Positions 16,690-25,698 are shown, counted from the first letter of the stretch. The stretch is 64,000 bases of DNA from UBA10349 sp003485905 (GCA_943787185.1 CALSLL010000001.1:682001-746000); one strand, 5' to 3'. The notes: generated by a model not told the origin, from the letters alone. Numbers and translations: made by a program.

Positions 16690-17760
16690 TTAATAGTAGA
16701 TTTTGTTGCGAATGTAGGTTGTTCGGTAAGCCAAGAACGGTGACTCGATAAAGCGATAGCTCAAGTACCCGATCGGCACCATAATTAAAAAAGCGAGAAG
16801 AGCAAAAAACAGTGCCACATAAATATTCGATAATTCAATCACATATTTGTCAATTCCAGACGAGAGCGGCTCATAAAAGAAAAAGTGTAAGAGATAGATT
16901 GAATAGGAGTAAGTACCAATTCGTGCAATGAAACTGGATACTAGTCCAGGTTTGTGCTCGAACGAATTGTCATACCATGCTATTAAGGCGGCGTACGCCA
17001 AACCCTCCATCGTGGTCAGATATATCCATATTGGGTTGGTTGATAGATAACCAGAATTACCAGAGAACCCACCGAGTGAATCAAAATACCAATAGAACGA
17101 CATAAATACAGAAAATATTATTCCCGCAAGTAAATGTTGTTTTTTAAACCAAACTCGGTACTGAAAGGCACAAATGCCCAAGATAAACTGATCAACCCGG
17201 CCGAGAATCGTATAGTAAGACAGCTCCTGGATCTCTCCTGTTTGCAAATAGAATAAACAACGGAGCACAACTGCCAATACCACGATAGCAAAAAGTGAGT
17301 ATTTGACCCGCTTTGACAAAAAAAGCAATAACGGAAGAGCCAGATAAAAGTGGAATTCTACAGTGACAGACCACCCCCCGTTTGGAAGTACAGGGAGGAG
17401 AATACCGGCTAACACTTTTCTCAAATACAGGAAATGGTGTCCACCACCAAAATAGTCCCTTATACCGATTATCAGTAATACTAAACTTAGCAACGGCAAC
17501 AGGCGTAACGCTCGATTACAGAAAAACGATAAGTAATTGATATCTTTTCCGTCAAGCAACTTAGCAAACAAATAACCACTAAGCGTCATGAACAAGGCGA
17601 CACCAGTGTGCCCCTCAGTAAAAATAGACAATGGAAATATGGGGGGTGGCGCCAGATGCCCATCTCGGACGAGAATAAAATGCCAGACAAATACCAAGAA
17701 AGCTGCCAGCGCCCTTACATGATCAAGCCCGAGATAGTACTCCCCAGTGGTAGACCTCAC
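16690..17760 (-). CDS. Acyltransferase family 3 (OafA/NodX type) membrane protein
   Basis: A 356-aa integral membrane O-acyltransferase with about ten hydrophobic segments. It begins YYLGLDHVRALAAFLVFVWHF, where the LDxxRAxAxxxVxxxH pattern holds the family arginine and histidine, then FTEGHTGVALFMTLSGYLFAKLL and WSVTVEFHFYLALPLLLFL. It ends with FIESPFL, usual in this family. Proteins of this kind acetylate O-antigen, LPS or exopolysaccharide sugars. It starts at GTG with AGGAC upstream. It lies downstream of hldD on the same strand, so an envelope role is likely; the acceptor is unknown. Confidence 0.88.
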   Translation of the reverse strand: MRSTTGEYYLGLDHVRALAAFLVFVWHFILVRDGHLAPPPIFPLSIFTEGHTGVALFMTLSGYLFAKLLDGKDINYLSFFCNRALRLLPLLSLVLLIIGIRDYFGGGHHFLYLRKVLAGILLPVLPNGGWSVTVEFHFYLALPLLLFLSKRVKYSLFAIVVLAVVLRCLFYLQTGEIQELSYYTILGRVDQFILGICAFQYRVWFKKQHLLAGIIFSVFMSFYWYFDSLGGFSGNSGYLSTNPIWIYLTTMEGLAYAALIAWYDNSFEHKPGLVSSFIARIGTYSYSIYLLHFFFYEPLSSGIDKYVIELSNIYVALFFALLAFLIMVPIGYLSYRFIESPFLAYRTTYIRNKIYY

Positions 17761-17881
17761 GTCCTAATAGCTGCCGCAAAGACCCAATCTTGGGGAATGT
17801 TGTGGTTAAAAAAACTTTCTATACTCACAAATACCTGTGCCCTATTCATCTATATACGATGTCAACGAATCACCAAAACTC

Positions 17882-18856
17882 TTACTCTAAATTTTTTATA
17901 TAAGCAGCTACGCCCGTATCAACATCGGAAAACGACTCGGCATATTCGCCGTCCACCGTTAACTTGTCTAAATCGGCTTGAGTATAACTTTGGTACTTTC
18001 CTAGTAATTGTTCCGGAAATGAAACATATCGAATCTTATTGTCTTTAACCCACTGGGCCGTGGTTCTTTGTTTACCACTTAGTGTATTTAGAACTGCACA
18101 GGCCACGTCATTAAAGCTCTGCGCACGCCCGGTACCAACATTAAATATTCCAGATATTTGTGGCTGTGATAAAAAGTGCATATTCACTTTTACAACATCG
18201 TCTATATACACAAAATCGCGTAATTGTTCGCCAGCCTCGTAGCCGCCACTACCCTCAAACAAGTTAACGTAACCCTGCTCTTGATATTGTTGATAAAAAT
18301 GCCAGGCGACACTCGCCATGCGCCCTTTATGGGTTTCGCCCGGCCCATACACATTAAAGTAACGCAGGCCTACAATTTGACATTCCAATTGATGTCGATG
18401 ACGGCGAACGTATCGATCAAATAGTAGTTTTGAGTAGGCGTATACGTTCAACGCCTTTTCATAATCCGCCTCTTCAATAAATTCTTTACCATCCCCGTAA
18501 ACCGATGCTGAAGATGCATAAATAAACGGAATGCTGCGCTTACTGGCGGTTTCAAGCAATGTCTTGGAGTATTCATAGTTGGTCTGCATCATATACCGAC
18601 CATCTGACTCCATTGTGTCTGAGCATGCTCCCTGATGAAAGATCGCATCCATACCTGAATATTCACCTCCGTTAGCGATATCCTGAATAAAATCATCTTT
18701 ATCGACAAAGTCGACAATGTCGCAATCCGTTAAATTGATAGCTTTATCGCCCTGCGAAAGATCATCAACCACAAGGACGTTTGCCACCCCTGACCGGTTC
18801 AACGCTTTGACGATATTCGACCCAATGAATCCTGCACCACCCGTTACAACTATCAC
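17882..18856 (-). CDS. hldD: ADP-L-glycero-D-manno-heptose 6-epimerase
   Basis: HldD makes ADP-L-glycero-D-manno-heptose for the LPS inner core. The 324-aa protein has GGAGFIGSNIV near the N terminus, FHQGACSDTMESDG (highly typical of HldD), SSASVYGDG, and VYAYSKLLFD with the YxxxK pair. The start is GTG, with AAAGGA about 7 nt upstream, one base after the hldE1 stop. Together with hldE1 and ugd it forms a tight minus-strand operon for envelope sugars. Confidence 0.95.
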   Translation of the reverse strand: MIVVTGGAGFIGSNIVKALNRSGVANVLVVDDLSQGDKAINLTDCDIVDFVDKDDFIQDIANGGEYSGMDAIFHQGACSDTMESDGRYMMQTNYEYSKTLLETASKRSIPFIYASSASVYGDGKEFIEEADYEKALNVYAYSKLLFDRYVRRHRHQLECQIVGLRYFNVYGPGETHKGRMASVAWHFYQQYQEQGYVNLFEGSGGYEAGEQLRDFVYIDDVVKVNMHFLSQPQISGIFNVGTGRAQSFNDVACAVLNTLSGKQRTTAQWVKDNKIRYVSFPEQLLGKYQSYTQADLDKLTVDGEYAESFSDVDTGVAAYIKNLE

Positions 18857-18857
18857 T

Positions 18858-19808
18858 TTATATTCCTTTCCCGGTTTTAAAGGCCGTATTTATCTCATCT
18901 AACGAAACCGTCGCGGTACCAATTTTACGTACCACAACCCCAGCGGCCGTATTGGCAAAGTGCAAGCTGTCCATATCGTTCATCCCTGCCGCCAATGCCA
19001 ATGCAAAACTTGCCACCACGGTATCACCTGCACCGCTAACATCAAAAACCTCCGTCGCTTTAGCTGGTAGGTCTGACGCAGCATTACCTTCACGAAATAA
19101 CGTCATGCCCTTGTCACCTCTAGTGACCAACAACATTTGCAGCTCCAGCGATTCACGTAATTCCTGCGCGCAACTGTGAAACTTCAGCTCCGAATCACAG
19201 TCACCAACCACTGCAACAAATTCGCTCCAATTTGGGGTGATTATTGTTGCACCTCGATACCGATCAAAGTCATTACCTTTCGGATCAACCACAACTGGCT
19301 TGTCGGCAGCTCGCGCCGCTTCAATCAAATCTTGAACATGGGTTAACACACCCTTTCCGTAATCAGAAAGTACAAGTACATCTGTGCTACCCAATAAGTC
19401 CTGAAACTTCTGTTGCAAATTAGCCAACGCTGGCTCGCCAGGCTCGTGATCGAAATCAAGACGAATCAATTGTTGATTACGCGCAAGCACTCTGAATTTC
19501 TCCGTGGTGCGGGCGCCGACTTCCCTAATCAATGCAGTGCCAACATGTTCGGCAGTAAGCAACGCTTCTAATTCATCAGCCGAAGCATCGTCGCCGGTCA
19601 CGCAAAGCAGCGTCGCATTTGCGGACATACTAGCGATATTCTGCGCTACATTTGCAGCACCACCTGCGCGAGCCTGCTGTTCTGCCACGGCCACCACCGG
19701 AACGGGTGCCTCTGGAGATATTCGGTCAACATCTCCTAACCAATAGCGATCCAGCATTGCATCGCCTACGACCAATACGCGGGCATCACTGAAACTAGGC
19801 AGATTCAT
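18858..19808 (-). CDS. hldE1: D-glycero-beta-D-manno-heptose-7-phosphate kinase (HldE kinase domain only)
   Basis: A PfkB-family sugar kinase of 316 aa corresponding to the N-terminal half of bifunctional HldE. Motifs: VVGDAMLDRYWLGDVDRISPEAPVPV at the start, GGAANVAQNI, SDYGKGVL, VVVDPKG, TPNWSEF and the catalytic DVSGAGDTVVASF. It lacks the adenylyltransferase half, so a separate hldE2/rfaE2 gene should exist elsewhere. It lies between ugd (1 nt upstream) and hldD. Assignment to heptose rather than another sugar rests on the motif set and on hldD next door. Confidence 0.93.
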   Translation of the reverse strand: MNLPSFSDARVLVVGDAMLDRYWLGDVDRISPEAPVPVVAVAEQQARAGGAANVAQNIASMSANATLLCVTGDDASADELEALLTAEHVGTALIREVGARTTEKFRVLARNQQLIRLDFDHEPGEPALANLQQKFQDLLGSTDVLVLSDYGKGVLTHVQDLIEAARAADKPVVVDPKGNDFDRYRGATIITPNWSEFVAVVGDCDSELKFHSCAQELRESLELQMLLVTRGDKGMTLFREGNAASDLPAKATEVFDVSGAGDTVVASFALALAAGMNDMDSLHFANTAAGVVVRKIGTATVSLDEINTAFKTGKGI

Positions 19809-19809
19809 A

Positions 19810-21138
19810 CTAAGTCACCTTCCGACCAATACTGTGATACTGCAGTCCATGCGCCGCCACAGCTGATGGCTCATATAAATTGCGACCATCAAATACAATC
19901 TTGTCACCCAAACGTTCGCTCATCAAAGAAAAATCCGGGCTACGAAAGCTCTTCCACTCAGTAACAATCACCAATGCATCGGCTCCCCGCAACGCATTGG
20001 TTTCGCTCTCGGCAAGAACCAAGTCATCTCGCACCCCATAAATCCTGGTGGCTTCTTCGCAAGCGACAGGGTCATATGCGCGCACAGATGCACCTCGTTG
20101 CCACAGGCCTTCGATTACCACGCGGCTAGTAGCTTCGCGCATATCGTCGGTACCCGGCTTAAATGACAGCCCCCACAAAGCAAAGGTTTTACCCTTAATT
20201 CCGCCCGGGTAAGCCGCATCAATCTTATTTAACAAAACCTGCTTCTGATCTTTGTTTACCGCCTCAACCGCCCGCAATATTCTAGCGTCGTAACCAACTT
20301 CACCAGCGGTACGAAATAAAGCCTGCACGTCTTTAGGAAAACAAGAACCGCCATAACCGCAACCTGGATATATAAACTGATAGCCAATGCGCGGGTCAGA
20401 GCCGATGCCATGGCGCACTAATTCAATATCAGCACCTAACTTATCCGCCAAATTTGACAACTCGTTCATAAACGAGATTTTTGTGGCCAGCATCGCATTT
20501 GCCGCATATTTTGTTAATTCCGCTGACGGAACATCCATGAAAACCAAACGCTCATGATTGCGATTAAAAGGCGCATAAAGTTCACGCATTAACTCCACCG
20601 CACGATCACCTTCCACTCCAACCACGATTCGATCGGGTTTCATAAAATCGTCTATCGCCGCACCTTCCTTTAAAAATTCAGGATTCGATGCAACAGAAAA
20701 CTCAACATCTACCCCTCGCTCTTTTAGCTTAGCCACAACCGCTGTGGTGACTTTCTCTGCGGTACCTACAGGCACCGTAGACTTGGTAACAATTACTTTA
20801 TAACTATCGATAGCCGCACCAATTTCACTAGCGACTCCAAGCACGTAACTAAGATCGGCTGAACCGTCTTCATCAGGTGGAGTACCCACGGCAATAAACA
20901 AAATATCGCTTTCTGAAACAGCACGCGCAATATCCGTAGTAAAGCTAAGACGACCTGCTGCAACATTGCTCGCAACCAGGTTTTCGAGCCCCGGCTCATA
21001 AATCGGCAACTGGCCTTTAATCAGCCCAGCTACCTTGTCTTCATTATTGTCGACACATATAACCTGGTTGCCCACATCCGCAAAACAAGTCCCTGTTACC
21101 AGACCTACGTAACCTGTGCCTATAACGCCAATATTCAT
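19810..21138 (-). CDS. ugd: UDP-glucose 6-dehydrogenase
   Basis: The enzyme oxidises UDP-glucose to UDP-glucuronate for capsule, LPS or exopolysaccharide. The 442-aa protein has the N-terminal Rossmann motif GVIGTGYVGLVTGTCFAD, FIAVGTPPDEDG, SNPEFLKEG and the active-site cysteine in GYGGSCFPKD. The C-terminal UDP-binding domain contains LSFKPGTDDMREA and VIVTEWKSFRSPDF. It is first in the ugd-hldE1-hldD operon. The length is normal for the bacterial enzyme. Confidence 0.95.
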   Translation of the reverse strand: MNIGVIGTGYVGLVTGTCFADVGNQVICVDNNEDKVAGLIKGQLPIYEPGLENLVASNVAAGRLSFTTDIARAVSESDILFIAVGTPPDEDGSADLSYVLGVASEIGAAIDSYKVIVTKSTVPVGTAEKVTTAVVAKLKERGVDVEFSVASNPEFLKEGAAIDDFMKPDRIVVGVEGDRAVELMRELYAPFNRNHERLVFMDVPSAELTKYAANAMLATKISFMNELSNLADKLGADIELVRHGIGSDPRIGYQFIYPGCGYGGSCFPKDVQALFRTAGEVGYDARILRAVEAVNKDQKQVLLNKIDAAYPGGIKGKTFALWGLSFKPGTDDMREATSRVVIEGLWQRGASVRAYDPVACEEATRIYGVRDDLVLAESETNALRGADALVIVTEWKSFRSPDFSLMSERLGDKIVFDGRNLYEPSAVAAHGLQYHSIGRKVT

Positions 21139-21274
21139 TTAATGCTTTATCTACGCTTATACTAGTACCGGCGTATTATCAGTGGTTTTGACTACAAAAT
21201 CACCCGTAGATTCAAACCATACGATGGTCTGCTAATATTCAGTAGCAAATTCGTCTTTATCAAGGGTTGTCGCA

Positions 21275-22855
21275 ATGAGCCAAACAGAACAAATAAATAG
21301 CACTCCAACTGTTAGTCAGGGATTTCTTGGGTGGGTTGAGCGCCGTGGGAATCAGCTGCCTGATCCGGTATTTATATTTTTCTGGCTAATATTGGTACTG
21401 ATAATTATAAGTTTAGTTGCGGGATTATTAGGGATGAACGCCTTGCACCCGAGCAGGCTAAATGAAGACGGGTCCGCCTACGTCATCTCTGCAGTAAGCC
21501 TACTGTCGCCCGATATTATTCAACGCTTACTCGTCGAGATGCCCACCACATTTAGCCACTTTCACCCGCTCGGCTACGTTTTGGTAGTCATGCTCGGCGC
21601 AGGTGTAGCAGAACGCTCTGGTTTATTTGCTAGTGCCATGCGTGCAGCAGTGAAAATTGCACCAACAAAACTGCTTACACCGTTTGTGGCACTCGTCGCA
21701 ATGATGAGCAATCTAGCAGCTGATGCATCCTACGTGGTGTTAATCCCTCTGGCGGCTGTGCTTTATGCAGCCGCAGGCCGGCATCCGATAGCTGGTTTGG
21801 CCGCTGCATTCGCAGGCGTATCCGGTGGTTTTTCTGCTAATCTCTTACCGGGGCAGCTGGATGCTTTATTGTTTGGAATAACCGAAGCCGCTGCTGAAAC
21901 ACTCGCCCCCGCCTGGGATGCCAATATCGCTGGCAATTGGTATTTCATCAGCGTAATGACTTTTATATTTCTGCCAATTATTTGGTATGTCACAGACAAA
22001 ATTGTTGAACCTCGACTTGGTGAGTTTAAGGGCGAAGATGACTACGCCAAGCAAATTACCGAAACCGATAAGCCACTAACTCAAGACGAACAGCGTGGCC
22101 TACGAAATGCGGGTTTCACGATACTCGGCATAATTGCGCTTTGGGTATTTCTTTGCGTTGGACCAGGAACACCACTTATCGACGAGGCCGCCAGGCCAGA
22201 GGCACAACTCACACCTCTATACCGTTCATTAATTGCCGGGTTTCTTATTATGTTTTTAGCCTGCGGGTGGGTCTATGGCGCAGCCGCTGGAACGGTAAAA
22301 AATCACCGAGACATTGTAAATATGATGACCGAGGCCATGAGCGACATGGCCTACTACCTCGTCCTCGCCTTTGCTGCAGCACATTTTGTTGCGCTATTTA
22401 ACTGGTCGAATCTAGGCCTAATATTCGCCATCAAAGGCGCTGCGGTAATCGAATCAGCAAATATGCCGATGCCAATGGTACTTTCATTGCTTGTTTTATT
22501 TACAGGGCTAGTAAATTTGTTTGTTGGGTCCGCCAGCGCTAAATGGGCACTACTTGCGCCAGTGCTTGTTCCAATGATGATGCTCACGGGAATCAGCCCT
22601 GAAATGACGACCGCTGCCTACAGAGTTGGAGACAGCGCAACCAATATCATCACGCCACTGATGATCTACTTCCCTCTCATTCTAATATTTGCCCAGCGCT
22701 GGCAAAAAGATTATGGCCTCGGCAGTCTAACCGCCACCATGCTGCCTTATTCAATCTGCCTATTATTAGGTGGCTTGGCACTGACCATATTATGGGTGGC
22801 CATGGGCTGGCCCTTAGGACCTTCGGCTCCGCTTAGCTACAGACTACCTGGCTAA
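21275..22855 (+). CDS. AbgT family transporter
   Basis: A 526-aa integral membrane protein of the AbgT family (p-aminobenzoyl-glutamate uptake and, in some members, sulfonamide efflux). It shows about twelve hydrophobic segments. Typical family stretches are FLGWVERRGNQLPDPVFIFFWLI, HPLGYVLVVMLGAGVAERSG, MSDMAYYLVLAFAAAHFVALFNWSNLG, LVNLFVGSASAKWALLAPVLVPM and YRVGDSATNIITPLMIYFPL. The ATG at 21275 is used; it stands alone, divergent from ugd and convergent with the Dabb gene. The substrate is not known; a folate-breakdown product is the family guess. Confidence 0.92.
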   Translation: MSQTEQINSTPTVSQGFLGWVERRGNQLPDPVFIFFWLILVLIIISLVAGLLGMNALHPSRLNEDGSAYVISAVSLLSPDIIQRLLVEMPTTFSHFHPLGYVLVVMLGAGVAERSGLFASAMRAAVKIAPTKLLTPFVALVAMMSNLAADASYVVLIPLAAVLYAAAGRHPIAGLAAAFAGVSGGFSANLLPGQLDALLFGITEAAAETLAPAWDANIAGNWYFISVMTFIFLPIIWYVTDKIVEPRLGEFKGEDDYAKQITETDKPLTQDEQRGLRNAGFTILGIIALWVFLCVGPGTPLIDEAARPEAQLTPLYRSLIAGFLIMFLACGWVYGAAAGTVKNHRDIVNMMTEAMSDMAYYLVLAFAAAHFVALFNWSNLGLIFAIKGAAVIESANMPMPMVLSLLVLFTGLVNLFVGSASAKWALLAPVLVPMMMLTGISPEMTTAAYRVGDSATNIITPLMIYFPLILIFAQRWQKDYGLGSLTATMLPYSICLLLGGLALTILWVAMGWPLGPSAPLSYRLPG

Positions 22856-22858
22856 GAC

Positions 22859-23158
22859 TTACAGGACATAGTCCACAACATACCGTTCCTCGGTTACTTC
22901 GCCGAGAAACTCTTTTACCGCCACGTGATCTGGATGTTCCTGATACGCATCTAATGCTGCCTGATCTTCAAACGCAGAATAAAGAGCCACATCACAAGAC
23001 GCACCTACATTGAGCACGTCAAAACCGACTTCAACAGTTATCACTCCGGGCAATCCATTCAGAGCTTCTAACTCCCGTTTTACTCGATTCATGTTTTGCT
23101 GCTTGGTTTGTCCTGCGGTGCTGTCTTTAAATTGCCAAAAAACTAGGTGCTTTACCAT
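22859..23158 (-). CDS. Dabb-domain (stress-responsive alpha/beta barrel) protein
   Basis: A 99-aa ferredoxin-like alpha/beta barrel protein: MVKHLVFWQFKDS at the start, then LPGVITVEVGFDV, SCDVALYSAFEDQAALDAYQEHPDHVAVKEF and a final RYVVDYVL, all typical of Dabb. I chose the ATG at 23158 because homologues start MVKH(I/L)V; an in-frame GTG 42 nt earlier adds an unlikely tail. Dabb proteins are small dimeric proteins, some enzymatic; the role here is unknown. Confidence 0.85.
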   Translation of the reverse strand: MVKHLVFWQFKDSTAGQTKQQNMNRVKRELEALNGLPGVITVEVGFDVLNVGASCDVALYSAFEDQAALDAYQEHPDHVAVKEFLGEVTEERYVVDYVL

Positions 23159-23220
23159 TTGAAAAATCTCGTGCGTGAAGTTTAATTTAAGACTCGGCAC
23201 TGTACCTTTAGATTACGCAG

Positions 23221-23246
23221 AAAAAAAGGTGGCCATTGGCCACCTT
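23221..23246 (-). terminator. Rho-independent terminator after the HhH gene
   Basis: On the minus strand, a 9-bp perfect stem (AAGGTGGCC / GGCCACCTT, 3-nt loop) is followed by seven T residues. It lies about 27 nt after the stop of the gene at 23273-23536. Confidence 0.9.
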
Positions 23247-23272
23247 CTTAGAACTTTAAAAGATCTTCCTAC

Positions 23273-23536
23273 TTAATCAAGCAACACGTCTGCTTCAATT
23301 TTCTCTAAGGTTTTTTCACCAATCCCTTTTACATCCATCAATTCTTCTGCGGACTCAAAAGGGCCATTCTGCGTTCGATAATCAACGATTGAATTGGCTG
23401 TTACGATGCCAACCCCGTTGAGTGCATCCGCGATGGTTTCTGCATCCGCTGTGTTTATGTCAACGCTAACCGCGTAGGCGCCCGGTGCGACGAATAAAGA
23501 AGAAGCGAGTGTTAAAGCAAGAATTGTATATTTCAT
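23273..23536 (-). CDS. Small exported ComEA-like helix-hairpin-helix protein
   Basis: An 87-aa protein with signal peptide (MKYTILALTLASSLFVAPGAYA) and one helix-hairpin-helix repeat pair: DINTADAETIADALNGVGIVTANSIVDYR then ESAEELMDVKGIGEKTLEKI. This is the DNA-binding half of ComEA without its membrane anchor. Such stand-alone ComEA proteins take part in DNA uptake in the periplasm, or in unknown roles. Single-gene unit: its own terminator follows, and AGG-type ribosome-binding sequence precedes the ATG. Confidence 0.9.
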   Translation of the reverse strand: MKYTILALTLASSLFVAPGAYAVSVDINTADAETIADALNGVGIVTANSIVDYRTQNGPFESAEELMDVKGIGEKTLEKIEADVLLD

Positions 23537-23688
23537 GTTGAACCTCCATATTGTTCAAATTACTTATTGTTGTGCCTTAATCTAAAGGCAACTGCACTAT
23601 TAATTTATGCAGTGAGGCTATGTTAGCAAATTACTATCTTTTGAAAATCACCCAACTGGGTGAAATATACGAACCCCCCTAATTAGAG

Positions 23689-24099
23689 TTATTGGCGGAA
23701 ATACTCATAGGTGGTTGGACAATCCGAACCGGCATGAAAACAGTTTCCCGGGGTTGAACCGATCCGAAAAAACACCGGCGTTAATTCCATAATCTCGTAG
23801 TCGTCAGAATAATTAACCGACATTCCATTTATCGATTCTATATGCAGTGTTTGTAACCCGTTATGGCATTGCCATCTGCCTGTTTGTATTTCGCGCCCCT
23901 GAGACTCCTCACCTTCATGCCACATATCAACGTAAAAGCTGTGGTCTTCCCGAAACTGAGCATTCACGGTTCGTTGTGCAGACATATTGTAATCGTCTCC
24001 TTCGAACTTCCAATCGCCGATAAAGTCATCACAATGAATTGCTTGTGCAAACACAGGCTGAGCTAACACACTCAATATTACAGAAATTATAAAACGCAT
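23689..24099 (-). CDS. Small exported protein of unknown function
   Basis: About 136 aa with a signal peptide (MRFIISVILSVLAQPVFAQ). The mature part begins AIHCDDFIGDWKFEGDDYNM, a pattern seen in lipocalin-like or small beta-barrel proteins, and contains four cysteines (two close to the C terminus) that could form disulfides. I do not recognise a family. The ATG at 24099 is chosen over a TTG 12 nt upstream. It sits directly behind the HNH gene, whose stop is at 24112, so it is probably co-transcribed. Confidence 0.6.
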   Translation of the reverse strand: MRFIISVILSVLAQPVFAQAIHCDDFIGDWKFEGDDYNMSAQRTVNAQFREDHSFYVDMWHEGEESQGREIQTGRWQCHNGLQTLHIESINGMSVNYSDDYEIMELTPVFFRIGSTPGNCFHAGSDCPTTYEYFRQ

Positions 24100-24111
24100 T
24101 ATTCGCTGCAA

Positions 24112-24732
24112 TTAACTTTGCCTAATCTCAACCTGATGCGCTTTACGTAAACGCTTGTGCAAAGGGCTCTTACGCGGAAAGTGAGCTTTTAAAAACTCCA
24201 TTTGATCAGCAAGCACTTTTTTCCCTTTCAAAAAAATGTATTCCGCATGAGTCGGTGCAAATGGCACGGCCAACAATGGCATACCGGCTTCCTCTGGACT
24301 TCGACCTGCTTTATGGTTATTACAACGCTTGCACGACGTCACCACGTTGGTCCATTTATCTTTACCGCCTTTAGAGATTGGAGTGACATGATCGCGTGAT
24401 AAATCTTGGACATAAAACTGGCCGCCGCAATACAAACAAATATGCGCATCACGGGCAAACAAAGCGTGATTATTGAGCGGCGGGCTGTACTTGTAAAAAT
24501 GCTTCCAAGTGGATCGAATTTCACCCTCGGTAGCTAAAATCGAATTTACTTCGATAACACTGCGCTTGCCGGTTATCGAATTAAAGCCTCCATGCACTCG
24601 GTAAAGTGGCTCACCAACACTATATAAAACTTGCCCCAAGTGATAGCGGCGCACAGCTTCCTGATAGTTAATCCACTCCAGTGGCATACCGGAAGCATCG
24701 GTACGTAATACCTGTTGATCAAGCGAAAACAT
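24112..24732 (-). CDS. HNH endonuclease family protein
   Basis: About 206 aa. The HNH core lies at about residues 95-145: CLYCGGQFYVQDLSRDHVTPISKGGKDKWTN with CxxC, the catalytic DH, then SCKRCNNHKAGRSPEEAGM. This is the McrA-like/HNH type common as a free-standing gene in gammaproteobacteria; the N-terminal 90 residues (LEWINYQEAVRRYHLGQVLY) match that group. The ATG at 24732 has GGAGAGAGG just upstream; the longer frame begins at a TTG. The biological role is unknown. A strong minus-strand terminator lies about 95 nt upstream of its start. Confidence 0.85.
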   Translation of the reverse strand: MFSLDQQVLRTDASGMPLEWINYQEAVRRYHLGQVLYSVGEPLYRVHGGFNSITGKRSVIEVNSILATEGEIRSTWKHFYKYSPPLNNHALFARDAHICLYCGGQFYVQDLSRDHVTPISKGGKDKWTNVVTSCKRCNNHKAGRSPEEAGMPLLAVPFAPTHAEYIFLKGKKVLADQMEFLKAHFPRKSPLHKRLRKAHQVEIRQS

Positions 24733-24825
24733 CGTCTGAACCTCTCTCCGATCGTCAATTAACGACTGAGAGCATTTAAACAGTTGCAAACACGTGATAC
24801 AAGCACGTAGTTATTAATTTAACGC

Positions 24826-24852
24826 AAAAAAAAGAGGCCCTTTCGGACCCCT
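24826..24852 (-). terminator. Intrinsic terminator on the minus strand, upstream of the HNH gene
   Basis: Read on the minus strand, AGGGGTCC-GAAA-GGGCCTCT forms an 8-bp stem (two G-U pairs) with a GAAA loop, followed by seven further Ts. On the plus strand the stem has two mismatches and no T-tract. No minus-strand gene ends here, so it is either an attenuator in the HNH leader or the end of a short RNA. Confidence 0.55.
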
Positions 24853-24895
24853 TATTTACACGCCATCTTAGACGCTAATCTTATAGTTTAGCCAC

Positions 24896-25063
24896 CTTAG
24901 AAAGGCAACCCAAAAGAAACCTAGCTACTATTCTTAAGTACCGTACTCTAAGTCAGGAAATGAATGTCTCCCAATCCAACTTAGAAAGGCAACCCAAAAG
25001 AAACCTAGCTACTATTCTTAAGTACCGTACTCTAAGTCAGGAAATGAATGTCTCCCAATCCAA
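24896..25063 (+). repeat. Perfect 84-bp tandem duplication (two copies)
   Basis: Bases 24896-24979 and 24980-25063 are identical. Each unit holds the ribosome-binding sequence GTCAGGAA and the ATG of the histidine-kinase gene. The length is 28 codons, so the frame is kept and the protein may start at either copy (24960 or 25044). Confidence 0.97.
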
Positions 25064-25679
25064 AGTATTTGACCTGCAGCGCAAGTTCTCACGCTCGCTT
25101 ATTCAAGCGACAGACGACGAACGCCGCTCACTAGCAATGGACTTACACGACGGCATTGCGCAGAACTTGCTGGCACTAAAATCACAATTGAACCGGGGAG
25201 ATTCAGCCGAGCTTAAACAAAAAGCCCAACTGCACATCAAGCAATCCTTGCAGGAACTACGCAACATTGCGCGCAACATGCACCCGCACCAACTGGAAAC
25301 ACTGGGTTTGAACAAAACCATCGAGGCCGCATTCGATGAGGCGCTCACCCCCTTGGGCATCAAAACCGAGTTTGATCTTGCTGCCACCAAAAAGACCGTG
25401 AGTAAAAATACCGAATTACAAATGTTCAGGATTGCACAGGAATGCCTGAACAACATCGTTAAGCACGCTCACGCAAAACAAGTATCGGTGCAGCTAAGCG
25501 AAGTGGATAATAGCTTGGTGCTCAGCATAAGCGACGATGGAACCGGGAATCCAAGCGAATTTATTGACGGTATGGGAATGATCAATATGCGAGAACGCGC
25601 TGCCATAATCACTGCGAGCTTAAGCTTGAACCCCGCTAGCAATGGCGGCACGGTAGTGACTTTAGAAGTACCTACATAA
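24960..25679 (+). CDS. Soluble sensor histidine kinase, NarL/DegS type (HisKA_3)
   Basis: A 239-aa histidine kinase without membrane segments or a recognisable input domain. The phospho-acceptor helix reads DDERRSLAMDLHDGIAQNLL (His63 from the first ATG), followed by the HATPase domain with ECLNNIVKHAHA (N box), DDGTGNPSEF, GMGMINMRERA and GGTVVTLEV. It should phosphorylate the regulator encoded 19 nt downstream. Because of the tandem duplication, residues 1-28 are an extra copy of upstream DNA read as protein; the original start is most likely the second ATG (25044, 211 aa). Both starts have the same ribosome-binding site. The signal sensed is unknown; a partner protein may supply it. Confidence 0.9.
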   Translation: MNVSQSNLERQPKRNLATILKYRTLSQEMNVSQSKVFDLQRKFSRSLIQATDDERRSLAMDLHDGIAQNLLALKSQLNRGDSAELKQKAQLHIKQSLQELRNIARNMHPHQLETLGLNKTIEAAFDEALTPLGIKTEFDLAATKKTVSKNTELQMFRIAQECLNNIVKHAHAKQVSVQLSEVDNSLVLSISDDGTGNPSEFIDGMGMINMRERAAIITASLSLNPASNGGTVVTLEVPT

Positions 25680-25698
25680 TGAAAAGAGTATCCACGCA

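Noticed and set aside
24896..25063. Duplicated block as part of an insertion sequence or attachment site
   Set aside because: There are no terminal inverted repeats, no integrase and no foreign DNA between copies; it is a simple tandem duplication.
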